From: Mycolicibacterium septicum DSM 44393
Lineage (GTDB): Bacteria; Actinomycetota; Actinomycetes; Mycobacteriales; Mycobacteriaceae
DNA: 61,773 bases
Assembly: GCF_000455325.1 (NCBI RefSeq)
Contig: NZ_HG322951.1
Coordinates: forward strand, 820,672-882,444
Direction: 5' to 3'
This document shows, piece by piece, positions 17,299 through 26,699 of this stretch (positions are counted from its first letter, which is position 1; each line of letters begins with the position of its first letter). A model generated the notes under the pieces. The model saw only the letters and a list, made by a program, of their open reading frames with translations. It was not told the origin of the DNA and did no database searches. The position numbers and the translations under genes are program-made.

Positions 17299-17530
17299 CG
17301 TATATCAGTCGTCAGGTGTGAGGTAAGTCGTCAAGCGCGCGCTTCACCGCAACGATGTCGACCTCAGCTGCGCGCCCGGCTCAGATGTCCGCCGCTGGAC
17401 CGGGAGTCGCTGTTGCGGAATGGCGGAGCGGCCACGCAACGCGGGATCACTGCGCCTTATGTGCGGTGTCAGCGTTGGGTTGAGACATGCGGTGTCGGTA
17501 GCCACTTGGCGTGCGCGCCAAACGGGGGCG
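17299..17530. other. Intergenic stretch after the fic operators, no gene seen
   Basis: About 230 bases between the operator array and the 3' end of the enoyl-CoA hydratase gene. Short frames exist on both strands but none has a ribosome site or family resemblance. Confidence 0.35.
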
Positions 17531-18421
17531 TCACCGCGGTGTATCGCCGCCCGCGACCCACTCCTCATAGAACGGCGGCATCTCGGATGCCCGACCGGTG
17601 AACTCTGGGACGCGCTTGTCGAGGAAGGCCCGCACCCCGTCGTGCCCGTCGCCGATGCTCGTGTAGAACATCGCCAGCGAGTCCACCCGGTGTGCGTCGA
17701 CGGGATGCGGCTCGGACGCATTCCGGTAAAGCATCTGGCGCATGAGGGCGACCGAGATCGGTGAGCGGTCGCGCGTCCACGCGTCGGCCAGCGCCCGGGC
17801 CTCGGCGATCAGGGCGTCCGGTTCGTGGACGGCCTGAGCCAGCCCGATCTCACGGGCAGCGTCTGCGGTGAGAATGTCGGAGCGGTACACCAGGTCCAGA
17901 GCCGCCGGCATACCGACGATTCGGGGCAGGAACCAGGTCGAACACGCTTCCGGGGTGATGCCGAGCTTTCCGAAGACCAGCCCGAATCGGGCCTTCGTCG
18001 ACATCAGCCGGGCGTCCATGGCCAGCGTCATCGTCGCACCGATCCCGACCGCGGCCCCGTTGATGGCGGCGATCACCGGTTTGCGGCAGGCGTAGATCGC
18101 CAGGGTGACCCGGCCGCCGGTGTCCCTGACCCGGCGGAGCTCGGGGTCGTCGAGGTCGGCCATGTCGGCCAGGCTCGGCGACTTGGACTCGTCGAGGCCG
18201 AACACGTTGCCCTCGCTCGAGAGGTCCATGCCGGCGCAGAACGCCCGGCCCTCGCCGGTGACGATGACGGCACGCACCGCGTCGTCGTCGTTGACCGCCA
18301 CGAAGGTGCGCTCCAACTCGTCGGCCATCTCGACGGTGAAGGCGTTGAGGTTGTCCGGGCGATCGAGGACAACGGTCAGAATTCCGTCGTCGAGCTCGTG
18401 CCGGATCGTCGTGAAGTCCAC
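17531..18421 (-). CDS. Enoyl-CoA hydratase/isomerase (crotonase) family
   Basis: A 296-residue crotonase. Oxyanion-hole regions are visible: RAFCAGMDLSSEG and the second loop CRKPVIAAINGAAVGIGATM, then GLVFGKLGITPEACSTWFLP with a glutamate at the hydratase catalytic position. It acts on acyl-CoA thioesters in fatty acid or steroid degradation. I used GTG at 18421 because gaaggagcatcc precedes it. Divergent from the amidase. The long C-terminal part ending EEWVAGGDTPR is typical of mycobacterial EchA proteins. Exact reaction uncertain. Confidence 0.87.
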   Translation of the reverse strand: MDFTTIRHELDDGILTVVLDRPDNLNAFTVEMADELERTFVAVNDDDAVRAVIVTGEGRAFCAGMDLSSEGNVFGLDESKSPSLADMADLDDPELRRVRDTGGRVTLAIYACRKPVIAAINGAAVGIGATMTLAMDARLMSTKARFGLVFGKLGITPEACSTWFLPRIVGMPAALDLVYRSDILTADAAREIGLAQAVHEPDALIAEARALADAWTRDRSPISVALMRQMLYRNASEPHPVDAHRVDSLAMFYTSIGDGHDGVRAFLDKRVPEFTGRASEMPPFYEEWVAGGDTPR

Positions 18422-18548
18422 GGATGCTCCTTCTCGGATCGGTTGGTACTCAGCTTGCCCAACCCGCTTTTCTGGCGGCAACGACCCCCAGCTTGTTGCT
18501 CCGGGCGGTAGATCACCGCGCAACGGCACCGCGGTCTAGGTTCGTGGG

Positions 18549-20018
18549 GTGGACTTTGACGAGTACCGGACACACGACGCCACCTCCTTGGCGAAACTGG
18601 TTGCTGACAAGCAGGTTTCGGCGGCTGAGTTGCTCGCCACCGCCCAGGAGCGGGCGGCGGCGGTAAACCCGAAGCTCAACGCCATCGTGCGTGACGTTCC
18701 GGCGTCGCCGACCGGTGACCTGACCGGCCCGTTCGCCGGGGTCCCGTTTCTGATCAAGGACCTGGCCCAGGACTACGCGGGTTTGCCCACCTCGGCCGGT
18801 TCACGTGCGCTGATGTCGCTGAACGCGGCCGAGCATGCCACCGTCGTACAGCGCTGGATCGACGCGGGCCTGGTCATCTTCGGGAAGACCAACACCCCGG
18901 AGTTCGGCGCGAAGGGAATCACCGAGCCGGACGCGTGGGGGCCGGCTCGCAACCCCTGGGATCTGACCAGGTCGCCGGGTGGCAGCTCGGGAGGGTCGGC
19001 GGCCGCCGTGGCCGCGGGCGTCGTGCCGTGTGCCGGCGCCAACGACGGCGGCGGATCGATTCGCATCCCGGCGGCCAGTTGTGGTCTCGTCGGACTGAAA
19101 CCGGGCCGTGGGCTCACACCGTCGGGACCGGTAGTGGCGGAATCCATGCACGGCGCGGCCGTCCAAGGCGTCGTCTCGCGGACGGTGCGCGACACAGCGG
19201 CGATGCTCGATGTCCTCAGCGGCGGCGAACCCTTTGGGCCGTACGTGCCGGGGCTGCCCGGGGAGTCGTTCGCCTCGTGCGTGGGGGCGGACCCCGGAAA
19301 GCTGCGGATCGGGCTGCGGGTGCCGACGGCGATCAACCCGGCGCCACACCGCGAGGCGTTCGCGGCCGTCGAGGCAACGGCAGCTGCGCTGACCGAGCTC
19401 GGCCACCACGTCGAGGAACTTCCTCAAGCGCCCTTCGACGACGCCGCGCTGGCCCGCGACTTCCTGCTGACCTGGTTCGTCTACAGCGCATGGGAGCTCG
19501 CCGAAGCCAAGCGGCTGACCGGCGCAGGTGACGACGCTTTCGAACGGGACACGCTCATCATGGCGGCGATCGGCCGCGCCACGAGCAGTGTCGACTATCT
19601 CGATGCGGTGCAGCGGCGCCACGAACACACGCTGCGGCTGAGCACGTACTTCGAGTCGTACGACCTGCTGTTGACACCCACCTTGGCGACGCTGCCGCCC
19701 CGGATCGGCGAGTTCGATCTCCCAGTGGTGCTGCAGCACGCGGCCGACGCGCTGATCAAGACCCGGACCGCAAGCCTGTTGCGCTACACCAAGATCGTCG
19801 ACGACATGGTGGACAAGAACCTGGGCTGGGTGCCCTACACGCAGCTGGCGAATATCACCGGCCGCCCGGCGATCTCGCTACCGCTGCATTGGACGGCAGA
19901 AGGATTGCCGCTCGGCGTCCAGTTCGTCGCACCGCTTGCCGGCGAATCGCTGCTGCTCAAGCTGGCAGCCCAGCTCGAGCAGGCGATGCCCTGGGCCGGT
20001 CGTTTCGCCCCAGTCTGA
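18549..20018 (+). CDS. Amidase signature family hydrolase
   Basis: A 489-residue amidase. The catalytic triad Lys-cisSer-Ser is visible: K70 (FLIKDLAQDYAG), the GGSSGGSAAA loop near residues 144-153, and nucleophile Ser170 in GANDGGGSIRIPAAS. The family hydrolyses linear amides to acid plus ammonia. The usual motif has aspartate where this protein has Asn165-Asp166; the nucleophile context is otherwise normal. Start is GTG at 18549. Divergent from the crotonase gene with about 127 bases between. Confidence 0.9.
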   Translation: MDFDEYRTHDATSLAKLVADKQVSAAELLATAQERAAAVNPKLNAIVRDVPASPTGDLTGPFAGVPFLIKDLAQDYAGLPTSAGSRALMSLNAAEHATVVQRWIDAGLVIFGKTNTPEFGAKGITEPDAWGPARNPWDLTRSPGGSSGGSAAAVAAGVVPCAGANDGGGSIRIPAASCGLVGLKPGRGLTPSGPVVAESMHGAAVQGVVSRTVRDTAAMLDVLSGGEPFGPYVPGLPGESFASCVGADPGKLRIGLRVPTAINPAPHREAFAAVEATAAALTELGHHVEELPQAPFDDAALARDFLLTWFVYSAWELAEAKRLTGAGDDAFERDTLIMAAIGRATSSVDYLDAVQRRHEHTLRLSTYFESYDLLLTPTLATLPPRIGEFDLPVVLQHAADALIKTRTASLLRYTKIVDDMVDKNLGWVPYTQLANITGRPAISLPLHWTAEGLPLGVQFVAPLAGESLLLKLAAQLEQAMPWAGRFAPV

Positions 20019-20048
20019 GCGGGTGCCGTCGCAGAGGGGTTCGCGTAG

Positions 20049-20375
20049 CTACTCGGTCAGTCGGTCGGGCGCGGCTTGCCGCCAGGAGTCGAGCAGAATG
20101 TCGCGGAGCTCTCGCGAGTCCTCCAGTTCGGCCAACCGGACCCGTACCCAGGCCGAGGCGGCCTCGTGTTGGGGGACCCAGAATTTGTGCGGTTCGGCGG
20201 CGATCAATTCCTCACGGTCAAACCTGGGGCAGCGCACTGCAAATGAGGTCTCGTCGTCGGGCACGGTGACGAACATCTTGCCCGCCACGTCGAAGGTCGG
20301 GTGGCCCCAGCGCTCCTTCTCGGTGGTCTCGGGGAAGGAGAGTGCGATGCTGCGCACATCGTCAGCGTCGAGCAC
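20049..20375 (-). CDS. MmcQ/YjbR-family protein
   Basis: A 108-residue protein of the MmcQ/YjbR fold (CyaY-like, double-wing DNA-binding-like). Typical features: ALSFPETTEKERWGHPTFDV, FAVRCPRFDREELIAAEP and WVRVRLAELEDSRELRDILL. Proteins of this family are widespread small cytoplasmic proteins with no settled function; some are annotated as DNA-binding. Convergent with the amidase gene, 30 bases apart. Start ATG at 20375. Confidence 0.8.
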   Translation of the reverse strand: MLDADDVRSIALSFPETTEKERWGHPTFDVAGKMFVTVPDDETSFAVRCPRFDREELIAAEPHKFWVPQHEAASAWVRVRLAELEDSRELRDILLDSWRQAAPDRLTE

Positions 20376-20495
20376 GGGTGTCGGACCTCCGATCGCGCAT
20401 GGGTATCCGCTCCGGCAGCCTACCGGGTTGTTCGAGCCTGGAAAGGGTTGTGTAGTACCTATTTTGGGTCACCGTGCCCGTTACCGCCTCCCGGC

Positions 20496-20999
20496 TTAAA
20501 CCGGCGCCTCGGTTTCTCCGCGCGCGCTGTGGGGATAGCCGCGGCGCACGCTGCGGTCGAGGATGCCAAGGGTCGCGCGCAGCGCGTTCTCGGAGATGAC
20601 CGGAAAGATGTCGGCCTCACGCCATTTCGGGTCGATGTCGGACCAGTCGTAGAAGGAGGTCACCGTGGTGCCTTCGGCGGCGGGTTCGAGCCGGTAGCCG
20701 TACACGTGGCCGATCTGAGGGCGGATCCGTCCCAGGATGGTCCAGGCGATCAGCCGGTCCTGGTCGAATTCGCTGATCTTGACGGTGACGTCGTATTTGC
20801 CCAGCGGAACATCGTTGAGGGATTCGCGGTCCATGTGGACGACGAAGCTGTCGCCGACGGCGGTGACGTGCGCGCCCTCGGCGTCTTGCAACATGCCGGT
20901 GGCGTCGATCGCCACGTGGCCGTGGGGGTCGCAGAGCACCGCGAAGATATCGGCCGCCGGCGCGGCGATGGTGCGCTGGACTTCGATGCGTTCGGTCAT
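20496..20999 (-). CDS. SRPBCC-family (START-like) ligand-binding protein
   Basis: A 167-residue START/Bet v1-fold protein. The opening IEVQRTIAAPAADIFAVLCD and the strands RLIAWTILGRIRPQIGHVYG and VTSFYDWSDIDPKWREADIF are typical of polyketide cyclase/dehydrase-type SRPBCC proteins, which bind hydrophobic ligands in a central cavity. No catalytic residues can be assigned. A monocistronic gene; the upstream region up to the aldehyde dehydrogenase gene is divergent. Confidence 0.8.
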   Translation of the reverse strand: MTERIEVQRTIAAPAADIFAVLCDPHGHVAIDATGMLQDAEGAHVTAVGDSFVVHMDRESLNDVPLGKYDVTVKISEFDQDRLIAWTILGRIRPQIGHVYGYRLEPAAEGTTVTSFYDWSDIDPKWREADIFPVISENALRATLGILDRSVRRGYPHSARGETEAPV

Positions 21000-21077
21000 G
21001 TGTCGATGGTGTCAGAGCCGTCCCGCGCACTCGTCTTGGACTGATAGTTCGCGAACTGGCGATCTCGCCGGTCGCAG

Positions 21078-21122
21078 GTGAGCGACCAGATGTCCCGATC
21101 GCTCACGCAGGGATTTCCCTGC
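21078..21122. promoter_or_regulatory. Inverted repeats in the SRPBCC/aldehyde dehydrogenase divergent region
   Basis: GTGAGCGA (21078-21085) pairs with TCGCTCAC (21099-21106) with 13 bases between. Immediately after, GCAGGG and CCCTGC frame four bases (21107-21122). Both sit in the 228-base divergent region. The first could be an operator for an unlinked regulator; the second may be a small RNA hairpin in the leader of the aldehyde dehydrogenase. Confidence 0.4.
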
Positions 21123-21227
21123 TTGTCGTTTACAGCGCAGGCCGCGTCGCGCGAAGGTGGACCCATCACGGCGCTGCTGTGGCGTGATGATGGTCCCGTA
21201 ATGCTCAAGCGTCGAAGGAGTGCCGGT

Positions 21228-22673
21228 ATGACCGTGGTCGATGATGGTGCACGGGTCTTCATCGGAGGTCAGTTCCGCGCCGCCGGGGCATCCACGCCGG
21301 TGCTGGAAGCCGCCACCGGTGCGCTGCTCGGTGACGGCGCCGCGGCGGATCAGGCTGAGGTCGATGCGGCTGTGGCCGCTGCTCGCGCCGCGCTGCCCGG
21401 CTGGGCCACGACGCCGCCGGCTGATCGAGCCGCGGCGCTGGGCCGGTTGGCCGACGAGTTGCTCGCCCGGGCGTCGTCGACGAATGAGCTGTGCACGCGT
21501 GAGAACGGCATGCCGATCCGGCTGTCGCGTGGGGCCAACGGACTCTTCCCCGCGGGACTGCTGCGGTACTACGCCGGCTTGATCGCGGAGTCCGCCGATG
21601 AGGAAATTCGGCCCGCCGCGATCGGGCACACCATCGTGCGTCGTGAACCGGTCGGTGTGGTCGGGGCGATCGTGCCTTGGAACTACCCGCAGGCCCTGGC
21701 CGCGTTCAAGCTGGCCCCCGCGCTGGCGGCCGGTTGCACCGTGGTGCTGAAGGCGTCTCCGGAAACTGCTTTGGACGCACTGATTTTCGCCGAGGCCGCG
21801 CTGGCTTCAGGGCTGCCCGCGGGGGTACTCAACGTGATCGCCGGTGGCCCCGATGCCGGTGCCCATCTGGTGTCGCACCCCGGCGTCGACAAGGTGTCCT
21901 TCACCGGATCGACCGCCGTCGGACGGCTCATCGCGCAGGAGTGCGGCCGGCTGCTGCGGCCGGTCACCCTGGAACTGGGTGGAAAGTCGGCGGCGGTCAT
22001 CCTCGAGGACGCCGACCTGGACGCCACCATCAAGGGTTTGAAGAATGCGTCGTTCGCCAACAACGGGCAGACCTGCCACCTGAGCTCGCGGATCCTGGCG
22101 CCGAGGTCGCGCTACGGCGAAGTTGTCGATGCGCTGGCCGCCCTGACCGATGGGTTGAAAGTGGGCGACCCGCTGGACAAGTCGACCGAGGTGGGTCCGC
22201 TGGTCAGTGCCCGTCAGCGTGACCGCGTGCTGGGCTACATCGAAGCCGGCAAGGCCGACGGCGCGAGGCTTGTTGCCGGCGGCGGGATTCCGGCCGAGCA
22301 GCCGGACGGCTGGTTCGTGTCGCCGACGGTGTTCGCCGATGTGGACAATTCGGCGCGGATCGCCCAGGAGGAGATTTTCGGCCCGGTGCTCGCGGTGATC
22401 CCGTACGAAACCGAACAGCACGCCATCGAACTGGCCAACGACAGTGAGTATGGGTTGGGTGGAACCGTCTGGTCCGTTGATGCCGAGCGCGCCACCGATA
22501 TCGCTCGCGCCATCCACACCGGCACCGTCGGAGTCAACGACTACCAACTGGACATCGCAGCACCGTTCGGCGGCATCAAGGCCAGCGGGCTGGGCCGTGA
22601 ACTCGGCCCGGAGGGATTGGCCGCGTACCAGAGTCTGAAGTCGATCTACCGGGTCGGCCCGGCAGCAGAATAG
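21228..22673 (+). CDS. NAD(P)-dependent aldehyde dehydrogenase
   Basis: A 481-residue aldehyde dehydrogenase. PWNYP (Asn152), the general base E249 (VTLELGGKSAAVI) and the catalytic C283 (ANNGQTCHLSSRI) are all present, as is the NAD loop FTGSTAVGRLIAQ. It oxidises aldehydes to acids. A clear ribosome site (gaaggag) precedes the ATG at 21228. The next gene, a thiolase-like protein, starts 11 bases after the stop, so they form an operon, which suggests processing of an acid formed after CoA activation elsewhere. Confidence 0.92.
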   Translation: MTVVDDGARVFIGGQFRAAGASTPVLEAATGALLGDGAAADQAEVDAAVAAARAALPGWATTPPADRAAALGRLADELLARASSTNELCTRENGMPIRLSRGANGLFPAGLLRYYAGLIAESADEEIRPAAIGHTIVRREPVGVVGAIVPWNYPQALAAFKLAPALAAGCTVVLKASPETALDALIFAEAALASGLPAGVLNVIAGGPDAGAHLVSHPGVDKVSFTGSTAVGRLIAQECGRLLRPVTLELGGKSAAVILEDADLDATIKGLKNASFANNGQTCHLSSRILAPRSRYGEVVDALAALTDGLKVGDPLDKSTEVGPLVSARQRDRVLGYIEAGKADGARLVAGGGIPAEQPDGWFVSPTVFADVDNSARIAQEEIFGPVLAVIPYETEQHAIELANDSEYGLGGTVWSVDAERATDIARAIHTGTVGVNDYQLDIAAPFGGIKASGLGRELGPEGLAAYQSLKSIYRVGPAAE

Positions 22674-22684
22674 GAATTCGAAAC

Positions 22685-24157
22685 GTGGTACTTGACCCCA
22701 GAACCCCGGTGTTGGTCGGCTACGGCCAGGTCAACCAGCATGACGAAAGCCCCGACAGCGAGCCGGTCGGGCTGATGGAGGTCGCCGCCCGGGCCGCAGC
22801 CGACGCCGCGGTGCTCGAGGCGGTCGACGCCGTCCGGGTGGTCAACTTGCTGTCGCTGCGCTACCGGGACCCGGGTCTGCTGCTGGCCCAGCGGATCGGC
22901 GCACCAGATGCGGCCACCCGGTACACGCCGGTAGGCGGCAACGTGCCGCAGTCGCTGGTCAACCAGGCCTGCCTGGACATCCAACAGGGCCGCAACGAGG
23001 TGGTGCTGATCGCCGGGGGTGAAACCTGGCGTACCCGAAGCCGTTTGAAGTCACGTGGCGAGCGGCTGACCGGAACGGAGCAGGACGCCTCGGTGCCGAT
23101 GGCACCCAGTGACCCGGAGTTCGACATGGCCGGGCCGGCTGAGATCCGGATCGGCTTGGTGGCACCGTCGCACGTCTATCCGATGTTCGAGCAGGCGCTG
23201 CGGATCGCGGCGGGGGAGCAGCCTGACGCCCACCGCCGCCGCATCGGTGAGTTGTGGTCGCGGTTCAGCCAAGTCGCAGAAGGTAATCCACATGCGTGGA
23301 GCCGGGAGGCGCTGCCGGCCGAGCAGATCTGTCAGCCGGGTCCGTCCAACCGGATGATCAGCTGGCCCTACACCAAGTTGATGAACTCCAACAACATGGT
23401 CGACCAGGGCGCCGCGCTGATCCTGACGTCGGTGCAGAAGGCGACGGAGCTGCAGATACCCAGGGAGCGTTGGGTTTTCCCGTATGCCGGCACCGATGCC
23501 CACGACACGTATCTGATCGGGCAGCGGGCGAGCTTCTCCGGGTCACCGGCGATCCGGATCGCCGGCCGTCGGGTGCTGGAGCTGGCCGGTGTGGGTATCG
23601 ACGATCTGGCGGCGGTCGACGTGTACTCGTGCTTCCCGTCGGCAGTCCAGGTGGCCGCCAATGAACTGGGGCTGCCGCTGGACGACCCGCAGCGTCCGCT
23701 GACCGTGACCGGTGGTCTGACCTTCGCCGGTGGGCCGTGGAACAACTATGTGTCACATTCGATTGCCACGATGGCCGAGCGATTAACCGCCAACCCCGGC
23801 CAGCTCGGCCTGATCACCGCCAATGGCGGCTATCTGAGCAAGCACAGTTTCGGCGTGTACAGCACCGAACCGCCTCAGGGACAATTCCGTTGGGAGGATG
23901 TGCAATCCGAGGTCGATGCGGAGCCGACGGTGGTGGCCGAGGACGGCTGGTCGGGCACCGGGACAGTGGAGACCTGGACCACGCCATTCAACCGGGACGG
24001 TGAGCCCGAGAAGGTGTTCGTCGCGGTCCGCACCCCCAGCGGTAGCCGGGCGCTCGCGGTGGTCCCCGATCTGTCGCAGGCCGAGGCCAGCATCCGCGAG
24101 GACATCGCGGGGGCCAAGGTCACCGTCAAACCAGACGGCACCGCGGTCCTGGAGTAA
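22685..24157 (+). CDS. Thiolase-like acetyl-CoA acetyltransferase (lipid-transfer type)
   Basis: A 490-residue thiolase-superfamily protein. It has VGYGQVNQHDE at the start, a central GRNEVVLIAGGETWRTR helix and the ending FAGGPWNNYVSHSIATMAER and ITANGGYLSKHSFGVYSTEP, which resembles the mycobacterial nonspecific lipid-transfer/thiolase proteins (Rv1627c type). The usual nucleophilic cysteine block of biosynthetic thiolases is replaced here by VNQACLDIQQGRN, where the Cys is retained. The start is GTG at 22685. Operon with the upstream aldehyde dehydrogenase. Probable role in sterol or fatty acid side-chain degradation. Confidence 0.82.
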   Translation: MVLDPRTPVLVGYGQVNQHDESPDSEPVGLMEVAARAAADAAVLEAVDAVRVVNLLSLRYRDPGLLLAQRIGAPDAATRYTPVGGNVPQSLVNQACLDIQQGRNEVVLIAGGETWRTRSRLKSRGERLTGTEQDASVPMAPSDPEFDMAGPAEIRIGLVAPSHVYPMFEQALRIAAGEQPDAHRRRIGELWSRFSQVAEGNPHAWSREALPAEQICQPGPSNRMISWPYTKLMNSNNMVDQGAALILTSVQKATELQIPRERWVFPYAGTDAHDTYLIGQRASFSGSPAIRIAGRRVLELAGVGIDDLAAVDVYSCFPSAVQVAANELGLPLDDPQRPLTVTGGLTFAGGPWNNYVSHSIATMAERLTANPGQLGLITANGGYLSKHSFGVYSTEPPQGQFRWEDVQSEVDAEPTVVAEDGWSGTGTVETWTTPFNRDGEPEKVFVAVRTPSGSRALAVVPDLSQAEASIREDIAGAKVTVKPDGTAVLE

Positions 24158-24359
24158 ACCGCGGGCAGGCACGGGGCTGATCCGCGGCTGCGCGTTGCCA
24201 TCTCTGATTAAGATGACTTCCATCCAAAACAATCGTTGGACTTGATCACCGGTTGCGGGTCAGATGGACGTATGGCATTCAGCGCGTTCGGCACCGTCGC
24301 CGACGTCAGATGAATGTCGATATGCCTCAGCTGATTCCGTGACCCACAGGAGCGCAACC

Positions 24360-24788
24360 ATGCCCGTCGTTCGTTTCCAGATGACATCAGAGCTCGAGCC
24401 CGTCGCCCTGATGAACGTGCTGACTGACTTTGGGCCGTCCCGGCCGGAGCGGTGGCCGACGATCGACTCGGAGCATTTCCAGGTGCACGGGCTCGGGGAT
24501 ACCTGGGCGGAAGTGACCGAAGGAACGGGCGCGGCGTGGGAGCGCGTCCGCTACGACTGGGATGCCAAGCGCGGGCGCGTCACCGTCGCCACCCACGACT
24601 CGAAGGTCTTCGGCCCGGGCGGTGGCTGGACATTCCAACTCACCCCGCAGGCCACGGGGACACGGGTCGACATCGAACTGGTCCGTAACCCGAAGGGGCT
24701 CAAGCGGAAACTGCTCGCCGCCCTGCTGCCGGCCGTGGCGCCGATGGCGCTGAAGAAGTCGTTCTCCGGACCCCTGCACGCTAAGTGA
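24360..24788 (+). CDS. SRPBCC-like small protein
   Basis: A 142-residue protein with a START/SRPBCC-like pattern: NVLTDFGPSRPERWPTIDSE, then strands TWAEVTEGTGAAWERVRYDW and GGGWTFQLTPQATGTRVDIE, and a final helix with AALLPAVAPMALKKSF. Ribosome site caggagcgcaacc before the ATG at 24360. The last eight bases overlap the convergent alpha/beta hydrolase gene. Ligand and role are unknown. Confidence 0.7.
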   Translation: MPVVRFQMTSELEPVALMNVLTDFGPSRPERWPTIDSEHFQVHGLGDTWAEVTEGTGAAWERVRYDWDAKRGRVTVATHDSKVFGPGGGWTFQLTPQATGTRVDIELVRNPKGLKRKLLAALLPAVAPMALKKSFSGPLHAK

Positions 24789-25698
24789 TGGACCAGAATT
24801 CCAGCAGCGTGCGGATGGTGGCCACCAGCGGCAGGGGCTGATCCAGCATGGGGTGGTGGCCGGCCTCGGCGAGTTCGACGAACGGACCCCGCAGTTGCAG
24901 CATCGAACGGATCTGGTCGGCCATCCGAGGTGGAACCACTCCGTCTTCGCAACGCAAATACCCCACCCGGCAAGGGATTCGGGCGAAGGTGTTCTCCAGG
25001 ATCTCCTCGTCGGCAGACGTTTCGTCGAGCAGGTGGCCGCCGAAGATGTCGGGGTCGAACTTCCACACCCACCCGTCGTCGGTCTTGCGGATCGATTCCA
25101 CGGCGATGTGGTGACCGATATAGGGCAGCGTCACGTCCTGCTTCGGCACTGCGCGGAATCGGGCCAGGATCTCGTCCTCGGTCGGGTATCCGGCGGTGTC
25201 CCGGCGACGGTTCCGCAGCCGGACTTCCTCGGGTGCGCGATCGCGCAGCGGCGAATCGATGACCAGGATGCTGTCGATCTGCGAGCCGTAGCGGGTGGCG
25301 GCCGAGGCGCCCACCCAGCCGCCCATGCTGTGGCCGACGATCGTCGGCCGTGCCGAGGACCCCGAGGCTTCTGCCGCGGCGAGGACTTCCCGGGCCCAGA
25401 TCGACAGGGCGTATTCGGTGCGGGTTCCGCTGTCTCCGTGCCCGCTCAGGTCAGGTGCGATGACCCGGTGGGTGCGGGCGAAGAACGGAGCGATGTGATC
25501 CCACCATCCGGAGTGCGCTCCGCCGCCATGGACGAACGCGAGCGGCGGTTTGTCCGGGTCACCCCAACTGCGCACGTGAATCGGGCATCCGTCGACGTCG
25601 ATCGTGGAGTGCTCTGGTGTCTGTTCCAGGGCGGAGGTGAACCAGGCTGGAGCATCCGCCATGGGGTGCGGGGCCGGGGACGGTTCACGGCGGAACAT
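24781..25698 (-). CDS. Alpha/beta hydrolase
   Basis: A 305-residue alpha/beta hydrolase. The oxyanion motif is HGGG (57-60), the nucleophile elbow GHSMGG places Ser124, an acid residue is expected after the strand CRVGYLRCEDGVV, and the catalytic His is in LAEAGHHPMLDQ. It hydrolyses an ester, epoxide or similar bond; the exact subfamily is not evident. I took the ATG at 25698 with gaggtgag as ribosome site; another ATG lies 27 bases upstream. Overlaps the preceding convergent SRPBCC-like gene by eight bases. Confidence 0.85.
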   Translation of the reverse strand: MFRREPSPAPHPMADAPAWFTSALEQTPEHSTIDVDGCPIHVRSWGDPDKPPLAFVHGGGAHSGWWDHIAPFFARTHRVIAPDLSGHGDSGTRTEYALSIWAREVLAAAEASGSSARPTIVGHSMGGWVGASAATRYGSQIDSILVIDSPLRDRAPEEVRLRNRRRDTAGYPTEDEILARFRAVPKQDVTLPYIGHHIAVESIRKTDDGWVWKFDPDIFGGHLLDETSADEEILENTFARIPCRVGYLRCEDGVVPPRMADQIRSMLQLRGPFVELAEAGHHPMLDQPLPLVATIRTLLEFWSIT

Positions 25699-25790
25699 GG
25701 GACTCACCTCGTGATTCTGTCGCATGCCCAGAATCCGATCGACACTTACCTGACGAATTCCGCCAGGGCGGAGGTAGCGGAGGCCGGTGC

Positions 25791-26390
25791 TCAGGACACC
25801 GCGAGGCCGACGCCGAGCGCGACCATCATCACCGCGATGACGCCGTCGAGGATGCGCCAGGTCATCGGGGTGGCGAACAGGCCGGCCAGTCGGCGCGCGC
25901 CCAGGCCCAGGCCGGTGAACCACAGTGCACTCGCGGCCACCGCGCCGGCCCCGAACAGCCACCGCTGCTCCTGGTGTTCGTTGGCCAGCGAGCCGAGCAG
26001 CACCACGGTGTCCAGGTATACGTGCGGGTTCAGCCAGGTCAGCGCCAGGCAGGTGACCAGCACCTCGGCCAGACGGGCCGGGGTGCGCTCGGACGGGTTG
26101 AGGGCCGAGGGCCGGAAGGCCCGGCGCGCGGCCAGGACGCCATAACTGATCAGGAAGGCTGCGCCCCCGAACTTCGCCACCGCCATGGCGTCGGGATGGG
26201 CGGTGATGACGGCGCCGACGCCGGCGATGCCCGCGGCGATCAGGATCAGGTCGGAGACCGTGCACAACGCGATCACCGCAACGATGTGCTCCCCACGGAT
26301 GCCCTGGCGCAGCACGAAGGCGTTCTGCGCGCCGATTGCGGCGATCAGCGCCATGGTGGTGAGGAATCCGATGAGGACGGGTGAAGCCAT
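25791..26390 (-). CDS. lysE: LysE/ArgO-type basic amino acid exporter
   Basis: A 199-residue, six-helix LysE-superfamily exporter. The opening [20 protein letters not shown] and the central [20 protein letters not shown] (with the NPHVYLDT motif) identify the LysE/ArgO subgroup that exports lysine and arginine. In most mycobacteria a divergent LysR-type regulator (LysG, Rv1985c type) sits next to it. Here a clear LysR-type binding repeat is still present upstream, but the regulator gene is absent, and the accessory island begins about 150 bases away. Confidence 0.9.
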   Translation of the reverse strand: MASPVLIGFLTTMALIAAIGAQNAFVLRQGIRGEHIVAVIALCTVSDLILIAAGIAGVGAVITAHPDAMAVAKFGGAAFLISYGVLAARRAFRPSALNPSERTPARLAEVLVTCLALTWLNPHVYLDTVVLLGSLANEHQEQRWLFGAGAVAASALWFTGLGLGARRLAGLFATPMTWRILDGVIAVMMVALGVGLAVS

Positions 26391-26425
26391 GCGTCTGAGG
26401 CTATGGACGTGCGGTGATCAAGTAC

Positions 26426-26453
26426 AGCTAATGTTTCTTCACACGCATTAGCT
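26426..26453. promoter_or_regulatory. LysR-type (LysG-like) operator upstream of lysE
   Basis: AGCTAATG (26426-26433) and CATTAGCT (26446-26453) form a perfect inverted repeat with 12 bases between, containing the T-N11-A pattern used by LysR-type regulators. It lies about 36 bases upstream of the lysE start. The regulator that should read it is not in the window. Confidence 0.65.
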
Positions 26454-26603
26454 CAACTTAATGTCGGCGGGCTGGGCAACCTGGCGGTGGTCTGCTGCTG
26501 CTGTAGATTCTCAATCTCCGTGTCGGAATTCTCAACTTGATGTCGCGCAGATGTCGGATTCGACATGAAGATCAGAACGACACTTCAGCTCCCGGCGGCG
26601 GTT

Positions 26604-26637
26604 GGGGACTTGGGGGTTCAAGTCCCCGCGCCCCAAG
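26604..26637 (+). other. tRNA 3'-end-like sequence, possible island attachment site
   Basis: GGGGGTTCAAGTCCCCG reads like a tRNA T-arm (loop TTCAAGT) and is followed by CGCCCCA, like a 3' acceptor strand. No matching D-arm, anticodon arm or 5' acceptor strand lies upstream, so it is not a complete tRNA. Alternatively the bases GGGGACTT...AAGTCCCC are just an 8-bp hairpin. Its place exactly where chromosomal sequence gives way to accessory genes suggests the remnant of an integration site within a tRNA gene. No second copy was seen at the right-hand side of the window. Confidence 0.45.
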
Positions 26638-26665
26638 GTGGAGGAGTTCTACAAACTCCAGACGC

Positions 26666-26699
26666 AAAGGTCACGAACTCATTTGGGTTCGTGACCTTT
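26666..26699 (+). terminator. Perfect 13-bp stem-loop, probable terminator
   Basis: AAAGGTCACGAAC pairs perfectly with GTTCGTGACCTTT across an eight-base loop. No long T run follows. Placed just after the tRNA-like end and before the AAA+ gene promoter, it fits a transcription terminator of the kind that normally follows a tRNA gene. Confidence 0.65.

Noticed and set aside
26604..26637. Complete tRNA gene
   Set aside because: Only a T-arm and 3' acceptor-like part are visible; no anticodon arm or 5' acceptor half upstream.
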